Below are positions 51,083-59,146 of a stretch of DNA of 64,000 bases, piece by piece. This stretch comes from an uncultured bacterium (GTDB lineage: Bacteria; Cyanobacteriota; Vampirovibrionia; Gastranaerophilales; Gastranaerophilaceae). How positions within the stretch are numbered: the first letter of the stretch is position 1; each line of letters opens with the position of its first letter. A program made the translations under genes and the position numbers. The notes beneath the pieces were generated by a model. That model was given only the letters and a program-made list of their open reading frames with translations. It ran no database searches and was not told where the DNA came from. The DNA is taken from assembly GCA_902763805.1 (NCBI GenBank), contig CACWTN010000001.1:358805-422804 (forward strand), given 5' to 3'.

Positions 51083-51289
51083 ATGCAAATATCATCAATT
51101 AAAGACATTGGCAAATTAGTTAAAGAAACTCGTAAGAAACAAAAGCTTACGCAGGTTCAGCTTGCACAACTATCAAATGTTGGTACCCGCTTTTTATCTG
51201 ATTTAGAAAATGGAAAGCCAACTTGTGAAGTTGAAAAAACACTTAAGGTTTTATCAAATCTTGGTATAAGGCTTATGGTACAGGAGTAA
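51083..51289 (+). CDS. hipB: HipB-type antitoxin, HTH regulator
   Basis: This 68-residue helix-turn-helix (XRE/Cro) protein binds the operators upstream and neutralises HipA. The HTH is TQVQLAQLSNVGTRFLSDLENGKPTCEVEKTLKVLSNLGIRL, typical of HipB. It lacks the C-terminal tail extension of E. coli HipB. Its ATG lies 5 nt after the third operator, leaving no room for a Shine-Dalgarno, so hipBA mRNA also starts very near the start codon. hipA follows after 3 nt. Confidence 0.92.
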   Translation: MQISSIKDIGKLVKETRKKQKLTQVQLAQLSNVGTRFLSDLENGKPTCEVEKTLKVLSNLGIRLMVQE

Positions 51290-51292
51290 TAT

Positions 51293-52549
51293 ATGGCAAG
51301 CGAACTTTCAGTAAGATTAAACGGAATTGAAGTTGGAACATTGTCTCTTATAAACGGTAAAATGGAATTTTTGTATAATGATGATGCCGAATTCCCAATT
51401 TCCTTATCTTTACCGTTATCAAAAGAACCGTACAAAGAAAAAATTTGTAGGGCATATTTTGGCGGATTACTTCCTGAGAATCCTAATATGAGAGAATTGC
51501 TTGCAAAAAAATATAAAATTAACATAAATAATGATTTCAAGCTACTAGAAGCAATTGGTCGTGATTGTGCCGGTGCTATTTCTTTTTATCAAAAGAGCGA
51601 ACCTGAACTTGAAGAAAATTTTATAAAAATAAAGGGTAGAATTTTATCTGATAATGAATTAAAAAAACTTATTGAAGAATTACCTTACAAACCTTACATG
51701 GGAAATAGAATTTCTCTTGCCGGTGCTCAGGAAAAAACTGCGGTATGTGTTATTGATGGCAAAATTGCTATGCCTGAAGATAATATTCCGACAACTCATA
51801 TAATAAAAACAGCGCTACCTAAATATGCTCAATCTATACAAAACGAGTATATTTGCATGAAATTAGCAAGTAAAATGGGGATAGATGTTCCTAATGTAGA
51901 GATAAGGAATGTAGACGGTTTAGAATTTCTTTTGGTTGAAAGATTTGACAGGATAATAAATCAATATTGTGATGGCAATGTTAGTGATATTGACGATTAT
52001 ACAAGTGATTGTGACTCATGCACAAATCATATGCAGACAAGATGCGTGCGGATGAAAAGAATTTTACAGGAAGACTTTGCTCAAAGTCTTGGTGTGCAAT
52101 CAAGAGATAAATACGATGTTACATTTAAAGACTGTTTGTGGGTTTTAAATCAAACAACAACACCTGCAAGGATTAAACTAGAATTTGTGAAACGAGTTGT
52201 ATTTAATTATCTTATAGGAAATACGGATGCACACTCAAAAAACTTTTCTCTGTCATTCTATGCTCCAAGTGATATAGATTTAACTCCGGCATACGATTTG
52301 TTATGTACATCGGTATATGACTGCGACCAACGAATTGCCATGAAGACAGGGAAAGCTAAATTCTATAAAGATGTGACAGAAAAAGATTGGGAACTTTTTG
52401 CGCAGGATATAGATATTTCGCCAAAAATTGTTAAATCTGAATTGGAACGTCAAAGAAAATTAATAATTCCTGCTTTAGAAGATATCCTAAAAGATTATAG
52501 CTGTGAAATCGGCAATAAGATTTCAGAATATATACAAAGTAATCTATAA
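51293..52549 (+). CDS. hipA: HipA-type toxin, serine/threonine kinase, with Cys-rich insertion
   Basis: HipA phosphorylates glutamyl-tRNA synthetase (or related targets) and induces dormancy. The 418-residue protein has the N-subdomain 1 (about residues 1-100), RISLAGAQEKTAV with the regulatory Ser loop near residue 140, FLLVERFDR, YLIGNTDAHSKNFSL with the catalytic Asp, and LTPAYDLL with the metal-binding Asp. Between FDR and QEDFAQ there are about 38 residues where E. coli HipA has about 13. This insertion holds four cysteines in the pattern C-x13-C-x2-C-x7-C and a His, like a small zinc-binding site. AGGAG precedes the ATG. Confidence 0.93.
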   Translation: MASELSVRLNGIEVGTLSLINGKMEFLYNDDAEFPISLSLPLSKEPYKEKICRAYFGGLLPENPNMRELLAKKYKININNDFKLLEAIGRDCAGAISFYQKSEPELEENFIKIKGRILSDNELKKLIEELPYKPYMGNRISLAGAQEKTAVCVIDGKIAMPEDNIPTTHIIKTALPKYAQSIQNEYICMKLASKMGIDVPNVEIRNVDGLEFLLVERFDRIINQYCDGNVSDIDDYTSDCDSCTNHMQTRCVRMKRILQEDFAQSLGVQSRDKYDVTFKDCLWVLNQTTTPARIKLEFVKRVVFNYLIGNTDAHSKNFSLSFYAPSDIDLTPAYDLLCTSVYDCDQRIAMKTGKAKFYKDVTEKDWELFAQDIDISPKIVKSELERQRKLIIPALEDILKDYSCEIGNKISEYIQSNL

Positions 52550-52561
52550 AGTATAAAATAT

Positions 52562-53518
52562 TTATACGTTTATGGCTTCTTTGACATATATACTCCATTC
52601 CTCTATAAGTTTATCTAAGCTATATCTGGCATTAGCAGGGCTTGTTGAGGGCATTTTGTGGTAATTATATTTCTCCAATAAATCAGGAAAATATTTTTTA
52701 AACGCAGAATACGATTTATTGCCGTTTAAGCAAATTGTCTTAATATTAGGGTGTTTTTTCAACAAACCTTTTATGTCATTCGGAGTTTCATTTTGGATAT
52801 CAGAATCCAAGCTCCCCTCACGCGTACAAGATTTAATTGTATCCCAAAGTGCAATATTATTATTCAAAAGAGTTTTTAATTTTAAGTCATAGTCAAATTC
52901 ATGCAGTCTTGGCTCATTACAAATAACACTCATAATTTTCCAAAACCTGTTTTGCTGATGAGCGTAATATTGTTGTTCCTCTAATGATTTAACACCCGGC
53001 ATTGAACCTAAAATAAGAACTTTGGAATTATTATCTATTGACGGGGTGAAACTTTTACATTCATCTTTTGTTATATTTTCAAGATTTAAAAGTTTTTCTT
53101 TTATATTAATCCCATATTCAAAACCGCCAAGATTTCCGTTTTTTGATATTACTCTATGACATGGAATAACAATTAAAATGTGATTTTTGTTGCAAGCAGA
53201 GCCAATGGCTCTTTGAGCATTTTTATTGCCTATTGCTGCCGCAATTTCCAAATAACTTTTTGTTTTACCATATTGAATTTTTTGAAGTTCCTTCCAGACG
53301 AGTTTTTGAAACTTGGTACCTTGTGGATTAATTTTTATATCAAATATTTTTCTTTTACCGGAGAAATATTCAAATAATTGTCTTCTAATTTCTTTTATTA
53401 ATATTGTTTCGTTACTTGATTTATGAGCATTTTTAACAAGTTTTAATGAAATTAAAGCATCATTTTCGCAAATAATTTCTAAAATTCCAATTGGTGATTT
53501 GTAATATGATTTTTTCAT
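52562..53518 (-). CDS. Fusion of O6-alkylguanine-DNA alkyltransferase (Ogt) and deoxyinosine/uracil-type DNA glycosylase
   Basis: This 318-residue protein combines two DNA-repair activities. Residues 1-155 are an Ogt-like methyltransferase: FQKLVWKELQKIQYGKTKSYLEIA, NAQRAIGSACNKN and the acceptor IPCHRVISKNGNLGGFEYG. Residues about 160-318 match the DNA-deoxyinosine (hypoxanthine) glycosylase branch of the UDG superfamily: SFTPSIDNNSKVLILGSMPGVKSLEEQQYYAHQQNRFWKI, LWDTIKSCTREGSLDSDI and KMPSTSPANARYSLDKL. Both halves look intact. ATG 53518 is chosen since TAAAAT ends 6 nt upstream. A palindrome (53530-53545) lies in its promoter. Confidence 0.9.
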   Translation of the reverse strand: MKKSYYKSPIGILEIICENDALISLKLVKNAHKSSNETILIKEIRRQLFEYFSGKRKIFDIKINPQGTKFQKLVWKELQKIQYGKTKSYLEIAAAIGNKNAQRAIGSACNKNHILIVIPCHRVISKNGNLGGFEYGINIKEKLLNLENITKDECKSFTPSIDNNSKVLILGSMPGVKSLEEQQYYAHQQNRFWKIMSVICNEPRLHEFDYDLKLKTLLNNNIALWDTIKSCTREGSLDSDIQNETPNDIKGLLKKHPNIKTICLNGNKSYSAFKKYFPDLLEKYNYHKMPSTSPANARYSLDKLIEEWSIYVKEAINV

Positions 53519-53524
53519 ATTCAA

Positions 53525-53545
53525 ATTTTACAACAAACTTGTTGT
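53525..53545 (-). promoter_or_regulatory. Promoter and palindrome of the ogt-glycosylase gene
   Basis: On the minus strand TAAAAT (53530-53525) lies 6 nt before ATG 53518. The palindrome ACAACAA-AC-TTGTTGT (53530-53545) touches the -10 box and fills the spacer towards the -35, a good position for a repressor. Confidence 0.55.
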
Positions 53546-54503
53546 GTCTAGATATATCAAAATTAAAGTACTTTACGACTAAATTTTTGATACCTCAAAA
53601 TCAATATATAACTTATCAATAAAGTATCAGTAACTTTGAGAATGGATTATCAGGAAATTTAAGAGTTTTTATCAGTAAGTTTTGGAATTTTTCCCTGAAA
53701 ACTTAAAAAGTTTGAGAGAATTCTCAAACTTCCGGGGGTACTTTTCTCAATCTCTCTGATAATCTACAGTAGTTTCAGTCAACTATAACTTGACAGGACA
53801 AATGCAAAACTAGGTAATTGAAGAAAAACGATTTATCACCCGCATGAATACTAAATCAGAGGCACTTCCCAAAATTTGTTTGCGACAAGGTAATTGAAGC
53901 CATTTTTTCCACTTTCGATTACTTTTATGTCCTCTATTTGTCCTCCGATTTTCAGGTCAAAGCCGCAATACATTTGAATCACAGGCACGGATGCAGAGCG
54001 GACTCTTCAATTACCTCATTCAATTACTTCCCCCTTAAAGTCGGAAGTGTTTTTTGTTAAGTGTTTGTGCATATTTCCCCCTCAAATTCCCTCTTTGCAT
54101 TTCATTGTCGGTCAGGTAATCGAAAACAGGTAATTGAGTTTTACAAAAATGATAAAAAATGATTATCCCGGAATGCTCAAATTATTACAGTATCAGGTTT
54201 TATATGTTTTGACCTTATCCTTCGCTAGTATCAAAAAGCATTTTGGCGTTTAAGAACAAAATAATGCAAAAAATGAGAAATTTTAAAAAATTGTTGTATT
54301 CCTTTTTGATATTTAATTTGTGACAATTTCAATATTAAGTGTATCTGATATCTGCGACAAGAAAAATTGTGAAGATGGAAGCACTTATGAAAAATTGTAA
54401 AAAATAAGTCCTGATTTTTATTAAAAATTTTTCTCAGGTAATTGAAAATCAAAAAATGAGGTAATTGAAGATAAAAAATTTTGTTTATATTTTTTAAAAT
54501 TCA
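53546..54503. other. Gene-poor region with a cluster of GTAAT(T/C)GA motifs
   Basis: No full gene is seen. The octamer GTAAT(T/C)GA, mostly as AGGTAATTGAA(A/G), occurs nine times between 53812 and 54470 in both orientations: plus strand at 53812, 53888, 54114, 54128, 54436, 54459; minus strand near 53917, 54005 and 54018. Two close pairs have 13-14 bp spacing. At 53708-53731 a 10-bp hairpin (AAGTTTGAGA/TCTCAAACTT) occurs. TTAAAGTCGGAA (54035-54046) is the reverse of the transposon-end motif TTCCGACTTAA with one extra T. The region runs into the transposon relic at 54504. Confidence 0.65.
53851..53973 (-). CDS. Possible short ORF or gene fragment, unknown
   Basis: A 40-codon frame starting MYCGFDLKIGG and ending KFWEVPLI is open on the minus strand and can be extended upstream to about 54003 without a stop. 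Its composition looks more like coding sequence than the surrounding DNA. There is no Shine-Dalgarno or promoter at the ATG. It may be the remnant of a gene carried by the decayed element. Confidence 0.25.
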   Translation of the reverse strand: MYCGFDLKIGGQIEDIKVIESGKNGFNYLVANKFWEVPLI

Positions 54504-54705
54504 GACACAAAACAATACATTTCCGACTTAAAATAAACCATTTTGAGAAAGAAGAGTTAACAATGAGTAGCAGCATAGGAGAATTCAATGATGAATAGCC
54601 AAAATATTGATATGACTGACATTACGACGGAAGAAATATGAGCTGATGCAGAAACTGTTGCCAAGCTTAAAAGGATATAAAACGAGCCGTCAAAATATCA
54701 TTAAT
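54504..54705 (+). mobile_element. Relic of the left end of a Mu-like transposon
   Basis: This segment aligns without gaps over about 200 bp with the left end of the intact transposon at 61134-61336: the GACACAAAAC start, TTCCGACTTAA, the short leader ORF and the first 40 codons of the transposase. Similarity stops abruptly after 54705, so the rest was deleted. Confidence 0.85.
54589..54705 (+). pseudogene. Transposase remnant (5' end only)
   Basis: The frame starting with ATG at 54589/54592 reads as the beginning of the transposase at 61218 (NSQNIDMTDITTEEI against NSKDIDMTNIKTEEI). The Trp codon that follows in the intact gene is a TGA stop here (54638-54640), and further frame damage follows (TAA after KRI). 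Only about 40 of 698 codons remain. Confidence 0.8.
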
Positions 54706-54787
54706 ATATTTTTTATCTAGATATAAAATATAATTAGCACCTTGTTTGTAATATGATTAAATTATGGAGTTAAACTAGTGAGGTTAT

Positions 54788-57166
54788 ATGAGAGTAATTA
54801 TTGTTGGTGGTGGTGCTGCAGGTGCAAGTTGTGCCGCAAGATTAAGAAGATTAAATGAAGATGCTGAAATCATAATTATTGAAAGAACAAATGAGGTATC
54901 TATTGCAAACTGCGGTTTGCCATACTATGTTTCAGGTGTAATAAACGAAAGAGAAAAAATACTTGTTTCAACTCCTGAAAAATTCAAATCTTGGTTTAAT
55001 ATTGATGTTCTTTTAAATACTGAAGCCTTAAGTATTAACAGAAACTCAAAAACAGTAAGTTTAAGCAATGGCGAAGAATTAAACTACGATAAACTTGTTC
55101 TTGCTCAGGGGGCAAGTCCTATTGTACCTCCTTTTGAGGGAATGAATAAAGATAAAACTTTTATAGTCAGAAACCTTAATGATGCAGATAAAATTAAAAA
55201 CTATGTTCAACAAAACAATTCTAAAAAAGTAGTTGTTGTAGGAGGCGGCTTTATAGGAATTGAAATGGCAGAAAATCTTATTGAGATGGGATTAGAGACA
55301 ACCCTTGTTGAATTAGGTAATCAAATACTTGCACCTGTTGATGAAGAAATTGCATCTGTTGCCCAAAACGAAATGAGAGATAACGGAGTAAATCTTATTC
55401 TTTCTGATGGTGTAAAGAGTTTTGATGGTGATAAAATAATTCTCAATTCAGGAGTAAATATACCTTTTGATTTTGTGGTTTTAGCAATAGGAGTAAAACC
55501 TGAAACCGCATTAGCAAAAGTGGCTGGTTTGGAAGTGAATAGAGGAATACTTGTTAATGAATATATGCAAACAACTGATTCTGATATATATGCAGCAGGT
55601 GATAGTGTTGAAATAAAAGATTTTGTAACAGGTGATAATACTCTCATTCCTTTAGCTGGTCCTGCAAACAGACAGGGAAGAATTATTGCCGATAATATAT
55701 CAGGGCTTAATTCAACCTATAAAAATTCACAGGGAACATCTGTCTTAAAAGTTTTTGGATTAACTGTTGCAAGTGTCGGAAACAATGAAAAACAATTAAA
55801 ACAAAAGCAAATTTCTTATTGGAAAACTTTTGTATATGGGCATTCTCACGCAGGATATTATCCGGATTCAACTCAAACACTTTATAAACTTTTATTTACT
55901 CCCGAAGGTAAAATACTTGGTGCTCAGGCAGTTGGGCAAGAAGGCGTTGAAAAAAGAATTGATGTAATAAGTTCTGTTATGAGAAATGGCGGAACAGTAC
56001 AAGAACTTATTGATAGTGAACTTTGCTATGCACCTCCATACAATTCTGCAAAAGATTCTGGAGTAAACGTACTGGGAATGAATGCTGATAACATTTTAAA
56101 AGGATTTGTTAAACCGGCATATTTTGAAGATATAGAAAATTCTTATTTAATTGATGTAAGAGCAAATATTGCATACAAAACAAAAACAATAGAAGGTGCT
56201 GTAAATATTCCAATAAATGAAATTCGTTCTCGCTTAAATGAGATTCCAACCGACAGAAAAGTAATTTTATTCTGCAACACAGGATATACAAGTTATAATG
56301 CTTCAAGAATCCTGATTCAAAAAGGATTTAATAATGTTTATTCTCTAATGGGTGGAATAACTTTGTATAAGGAATTAGTAAAAAACAGAGAAGGCAAAGT
56401 TGCTGCGAAAATACTGGCAACTGTTGGAGCTTCCGTAAATAATTCTGAAATTATTAAAATTGATGCTTGCGGACTACAATGCCCTGGACCCATTATGAAA
56501 GTATCAAATGCTCTGAATAAAGCAAATGAGGGTGATATTTTTGAAATAACTTCAACTGACAGAGGGTTTAAATCTGATATTGCTTCTTGGTGTGAAAGTA
56601 CAGGAAACACTTTGGTTGATTTAAAACAGGACAAAGCAAAAATTGTTGCAACAATTGCAAAAGGAGGACAAGAGGTGGGAAATAAAGTTATAAATAATGG
56701 TAACGGACAAACTATTGTCGTTTTCTCAAATGATTTAGACAAGGCTCTTGCATCTTTTATTATTGCAAACGGAGCAAAAGCAAGCGGTAAAGATGTTACA
56801 ATGTTCTTTACTTTCTGGGGTTTAAACATTTTAAGAAAATCAAATGCTAATGTTAAAAAAGGCTTTATTGATAAAATGTTTGGATTAATGATGCCTAAAG
56901 GTGCAGAAAAACTAACCCTCTCTAAAATGAATATGGGTGGAATGGGCTCTGCTATGATGAAATGGGTTATGAAGAATAAAAACATTTCAACTTTATCAGA
57001 ACTTATTCAACAGGCAAAAGATAGCGGTATAAAATTCATTGCCTGCAATATGTCAATGGACGTTATGGGAATTAAAGAAGAGGAACTAATTGATGGAGTT
57101 GAAATCGGTGGAGTTGCAAAGTATATTTCTGAAAGCAACAATGCTAATTCAAATCTATTTATATAA
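54788..57166 (+). CDS. CoA-disulfide reductase-like flavoprotein fused to rhodanese, TusA and DsrE domains
   Basis: This 792-residue protein has four parts. Residues 1-440 are a flavoprotein disulfide reductase of the CoADR/NADH-polysulfide reductase type: FAD site VIIVGGGAAGASCAARL, the single active cysteine C42 in ANCGLPYY, the NAD site VVVVGGGFIGIEMAENL, and TDSDIYAAGDS. Residues about 450-545 are a rhodanese domain with Cys496 in FCNTGYTS. Residues about 555-625 are TusA-like (CGLQCPGP, Cys561 and Cys565). The rest is DsrE-like (about 640-792). Together they can reduce and relay persulfide sulfur. Probably a polysulfide/persulfide reductase that also helps in redox stress. GAGG precedes the ATG. 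Confidence 0.93.
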   Translation: MRVIIVGGGAAGASCAARLRRLNEDAEIIIIERTNEVSIANCGLPYYVSGVINEREKILVSTPEKFKSWFNIDVLLNTEALSINRNSKTVSLSNGEELNYDKLVLAQGASPIVPPFEGMNKDKTFIVRNLNDADKIKNYVQQNNSKKVVVVGGGFIGIEMAENLIEMGLETTLVELGNQILAPVDEEIASVAQNEMRDNGVNLILSDGVKSFDGDKIILNSGVNIPFDFVVLAIGVKPETALAKVAGLEVNRGILVNEYMQTTDSDIYAAGDSVEIKDFVTGDNTLIPLAGPANRQGRIIADNISGLNSTYKNSQGTSVLKVFGLTVASVGNNEKQLKQKQISYWKTFVYGHSHAGYYPDSTQTLYKLLFTPEGKILGAQAVGQEGVEKRIDVISSVMRNGGTVQELIDSELCYAPPYNSAKDSGVNVLGMNADNILKGFVKPAYFEDIENSYLIDVRANIAYKTKTIEGAVNIPINEIRSRLNEIPTDRKVILFCNTGYTSYNASRILIQKGFNNVYSLMGGITLYKELVKNREGKVAAKILATVGASVNNSEIIKIDACGLQCPGPIMKVSNALNKANEGDIFEITSTDRGFKSDIASWCESTGNTLVDLKQDKAKIVATIAKGGQEVGNKVINNGNGQTIVVFSNDLDKALASFIIANGAKASGKDVTMFFTFWGLNILRKSNANVKKGFIDKMFGLMMPKGAEKLTLSKMNMGGMGSAMMKWVMKNKNISTLSELIQQAKDSGIKFIACNMSMDVMGIKEEELIDGVEIGGVAKYISESNNANSNLFI

Positions 57167-57191
57167 GAAACCTCAAAATAATATAAGACTC

Positions 57192-57231
57192 TTGATTATG
57201 TGTTGACATAATCAAACAAGGGTGTTAGTCT
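57192..57231 (+). promoter_or_regulatory. Promoter and palindromic operator of the RHH-NifX gene
   Basis: TTGACA (57203-57208), a 17-bp spacer and TAGTCT (57226-57231) are followed by 6 nt and ATG 57238. The palindrome TTGATTATGT-N4-ACATAATCAA (57192-57215) covers the -35 box exactly, so a protein bound there would block polymerase. Confidence 0.75.
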
Positions 57232-57237
57232 TTTGTT

Positions 57238-57843
57238 ATGAGATGTTGTGAAAAATCAGGATGGGGCGGTAAACGTGAACAGGCAGGAAGAAAGAAAACC
57301 TGCCTTAAAAAAGTGCCGTTCAATAGACGTATAAATGAAAACATTTTAAATATTTTAAGAGATTACGCCAAAAGACATAATCTTACAGATACGCAAGCTC
57401 TTGAAAGTGCTATTTTATTACAAAGTAACATAGAAAAATTAAAAGGAGATATGGTTATGAAAATTTGTATTCCAACAAGCGAAGGGAAATTATGCGGACA
57501 TTTTGGACATTGTGATTCGTTTACTTTTGCTGAAATTAACCCTGAAACAAAGAAAATTATAAGTGTAGAAAATAAAGTACCTGAAGAAGGTATTTCTTGT
57601 CAAAGTGCAAGTTGGATTTCGGAACAGGGTGTAAGCAAAGTTTTAGCAGGTGGTATGGGTGGCAGACCTATGATGATGTTTGCACAAAACGGTGTTGAGG
57701 TTGTTGCAGGATGTCCTGAATTGCCAATTAGAGAAGTTTTAGAAAAATATATGGCAAATTCTCTTGAGACAGGTGAAAACGCTTGCGGCGGAGAAGGACA
57801 CGACCACGCACATTGTCATCATCATGGTGTATGTCAGCATTAA
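57238..57843 (+). CDS. Fusion of a DNA-binding (RHH-like) N-terminus and a NifX/NifB-type iron-molybdenum cofactor-binding domain
   Basis: This 201-residue protein begins with WGGKREQAGRKKTC, the basic GGxRxGAGR-type leader common in small ribbon-helix-helix regulators, followed by a likely RHH unit (VPFNRRINENILNILRDYAKRHNLTDTQALESAILL, about residues 26-62). From residue 74 it is a dinitrogenase cofactor biosynthesis domain: MKICIPTSEGKLCGHFGHCDSFTF and KVLAGGMGGRPMMMFAQNGVEVV. The tail is His-rich (GHDHAHCHHHGVCQH). A strong Shine-Dalgarno, AAAGGAG (57442-57448), lies 8 nt before the internal ATG 57457, so the second domain may also be made alone. It follows the sulfur flavoprotein by 71 nt. 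Confidence 0.85.
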   Translation: MRCCEKSGWGGKREQAGRKKTCLKKVPFNRRINENILNILRDYAKRHNLTDTQALESAILLQSNIEKLKGDMVMKICIPTSEGKLCGHFGHCDSFTFAEINPETKKIISVENKVPEEGISCQSASWISEQGVSKVLAGGMGGRPMMMFAQNGVEVVAGCPELPIREVLEKYMANSLETGENACGGEGHDHAHCHHHGVCQH

Positions 57844-57891
57844 TTAAAATAGTGCACAAATTTATAATTTCAACTGTCAAGCGATATAAAA

Positions 57892-59013
57892 TTAGAAGAC
57901 TGCATAGAAATTATTGTAACCTTTTTTGTATGCATCTCTTACTGTTTTAGCAAATCTTTTTGCATGTTTCCAATACCCAAAGTGGGCTGTTGCAAACATA
58001 CCGCCACTTCTTACTTTTGAATAATTATATACAAAGCCTTTACCCGTAGGATTCAGTGTAGTATTGAATTCCATCTCAATATCTGCTTTTGAAATATTTC
58101 TTCCGACAGGGAATCCGACAGGGTCATCAGAGAAATTAACAGTTAAGAAGAAAATATCGTTTTCCTGTAAATATTTCAAAAAATAAAATTGATATGCTGC
58201 TGAATTATCTCTTGAACGTGATACCTGACTAGAATAGAACAAAGATAATGGACTTCCGAAATTTATCACACCCATAACTGTATTGTCAGGAGCACAAACA
58301 GCTTCTGTGTATTTATCAAGGTTCTTATACCCATCTTGGAATTGTTTTTCATTGGGGTTTTTCTGAAATCTATCAGTTGCAAGTTGAAATCCCATTCCGG
58401 ACTGAACAAGAGCATCAAGGCAAGTATATTTATTATCATGATTTCCTGTAACCCGGTCAGCATTAAAAGCTTTTAATTTGTGAACCAAATATTCGTAAGT
58501 TACAAAACTTCCTGCGCTGTGACCCAAAAGAACAACTTTTTCACCTCTGTTATGAGCAGCCAATACGTCTCTTTGCAACTGATTTATAATTTTTTGCATA
58601 TTATATTCACGCTGAATCCATATAGCATCATGCATACAGTGAGCAAGTATATTTCTGACAGTCTGAGCAAACAAAGGGCTTGATTTCTTTGCTTCTGCCA
58701 AATTGTTTTTAATAACATCCAGTTCCTGTTTAGAATTAAATCCCCAGAATAAAATTTCTTCTTTGTCGTTTATTGAATATTTTCCGTTATTAAGTAGGTT
58801 TTGATATATAAACTCATCATTTTCAAACACATTTTTCATTTGCTTATGAAGGTCGTTAAACCCTTTGACATATGCTTCTTTTGCTCTTTCATCATTAGAA
58901 TTTGAACCATTGATATAGATAAACTGAATATTTTGTGTTGTAGATTGTGCATTTGCACAGTTTATGCCTAAAATCAGCAATAGCACAATAATTAGATTAA
59001 AAAACTTTTTCAT
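57892..59013 (-). CDS. Secreted alpha/beta hydrolase (lipase-like)
   Basis: This 373-residue protein has a signal peptide (cleavage near residue 23, after ANA). The nucleophile elbow GHSAGSF (VVLLGHSAGSFVTYEYLVHKL, about residue 167) is the G-x-S-x-G motif of alpha/beta hydrolases. The early YINGSNSN segment may form the oxyanion region and ATAHFGYWKH near the end supplies a candidate catalytic His. The substrate is unknown; the long insert between strands suggests a specialised lid. The start may be ATG 59013 or the GTG just before it; AGGAAT lies upstream. It converges on the RHH-NifX gene. Confidence 0.8.
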   Translation of the reverse strand: MKKFFNLIIVLLLILGINCANAQSTTQNIQFIYINGSNSNDERAKEAYVKGFNDLHKQMKNVFENDEFIYQNLLNNGKYSINDKEEILFWGFNSKQELDVIKNNLAEAKKSSPLFAQTVRNILAHCMHDAIWIQREYNMQKIINQLQRDVLAAHNRGEKVVLLGHSAGSFVTYEYLVHKLKAFNADRVTGNHDNKYTCLDALVQSGMGFQLATDRFQKNPNEKQFQDGYKNLDKYTEAVCAPDNTVMGVINFGSPLSLFYSSQVSRSRDNSAAYQFYFLKYLQENDIFFLTVNFSDDPVGFPVGRNISKADIEMEFNTTLNPTGKGFVYNYSKVRSGGMFATAHFGYWKHAKRFAKTVRDAYKKGYNNFYAVF

Positions 59014-59146
59014 CACTTTTAATTCCTATTTAATATCATAAATATTTTTAACATAAATAATTCTAACATATAAAGATATTAAATTAATATAATTGGCACA
59101 ATTTATGTTACAATATATTTGCAATTGATAACTAGGAGAAATAAAT

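Noticed and set aside
53851-54046. Diversity-generating retroelement variable repeat
   Set aside because: No reverse transcriptase or template repeat is in the window, and the short frame has no C-type lectin pattern.
53812-54470. CRISPR array
   Set aside because: The repeated unit is only 8-12 bp, occurs in both orientations and has irregular spacing, and no cas gene is present.
59086-59146. Sigma-54 promoter before rubrerythrin (TTGGCAC near 59092)
   Set aside because: The GC pair of the -12 element is missing at the proper distance.
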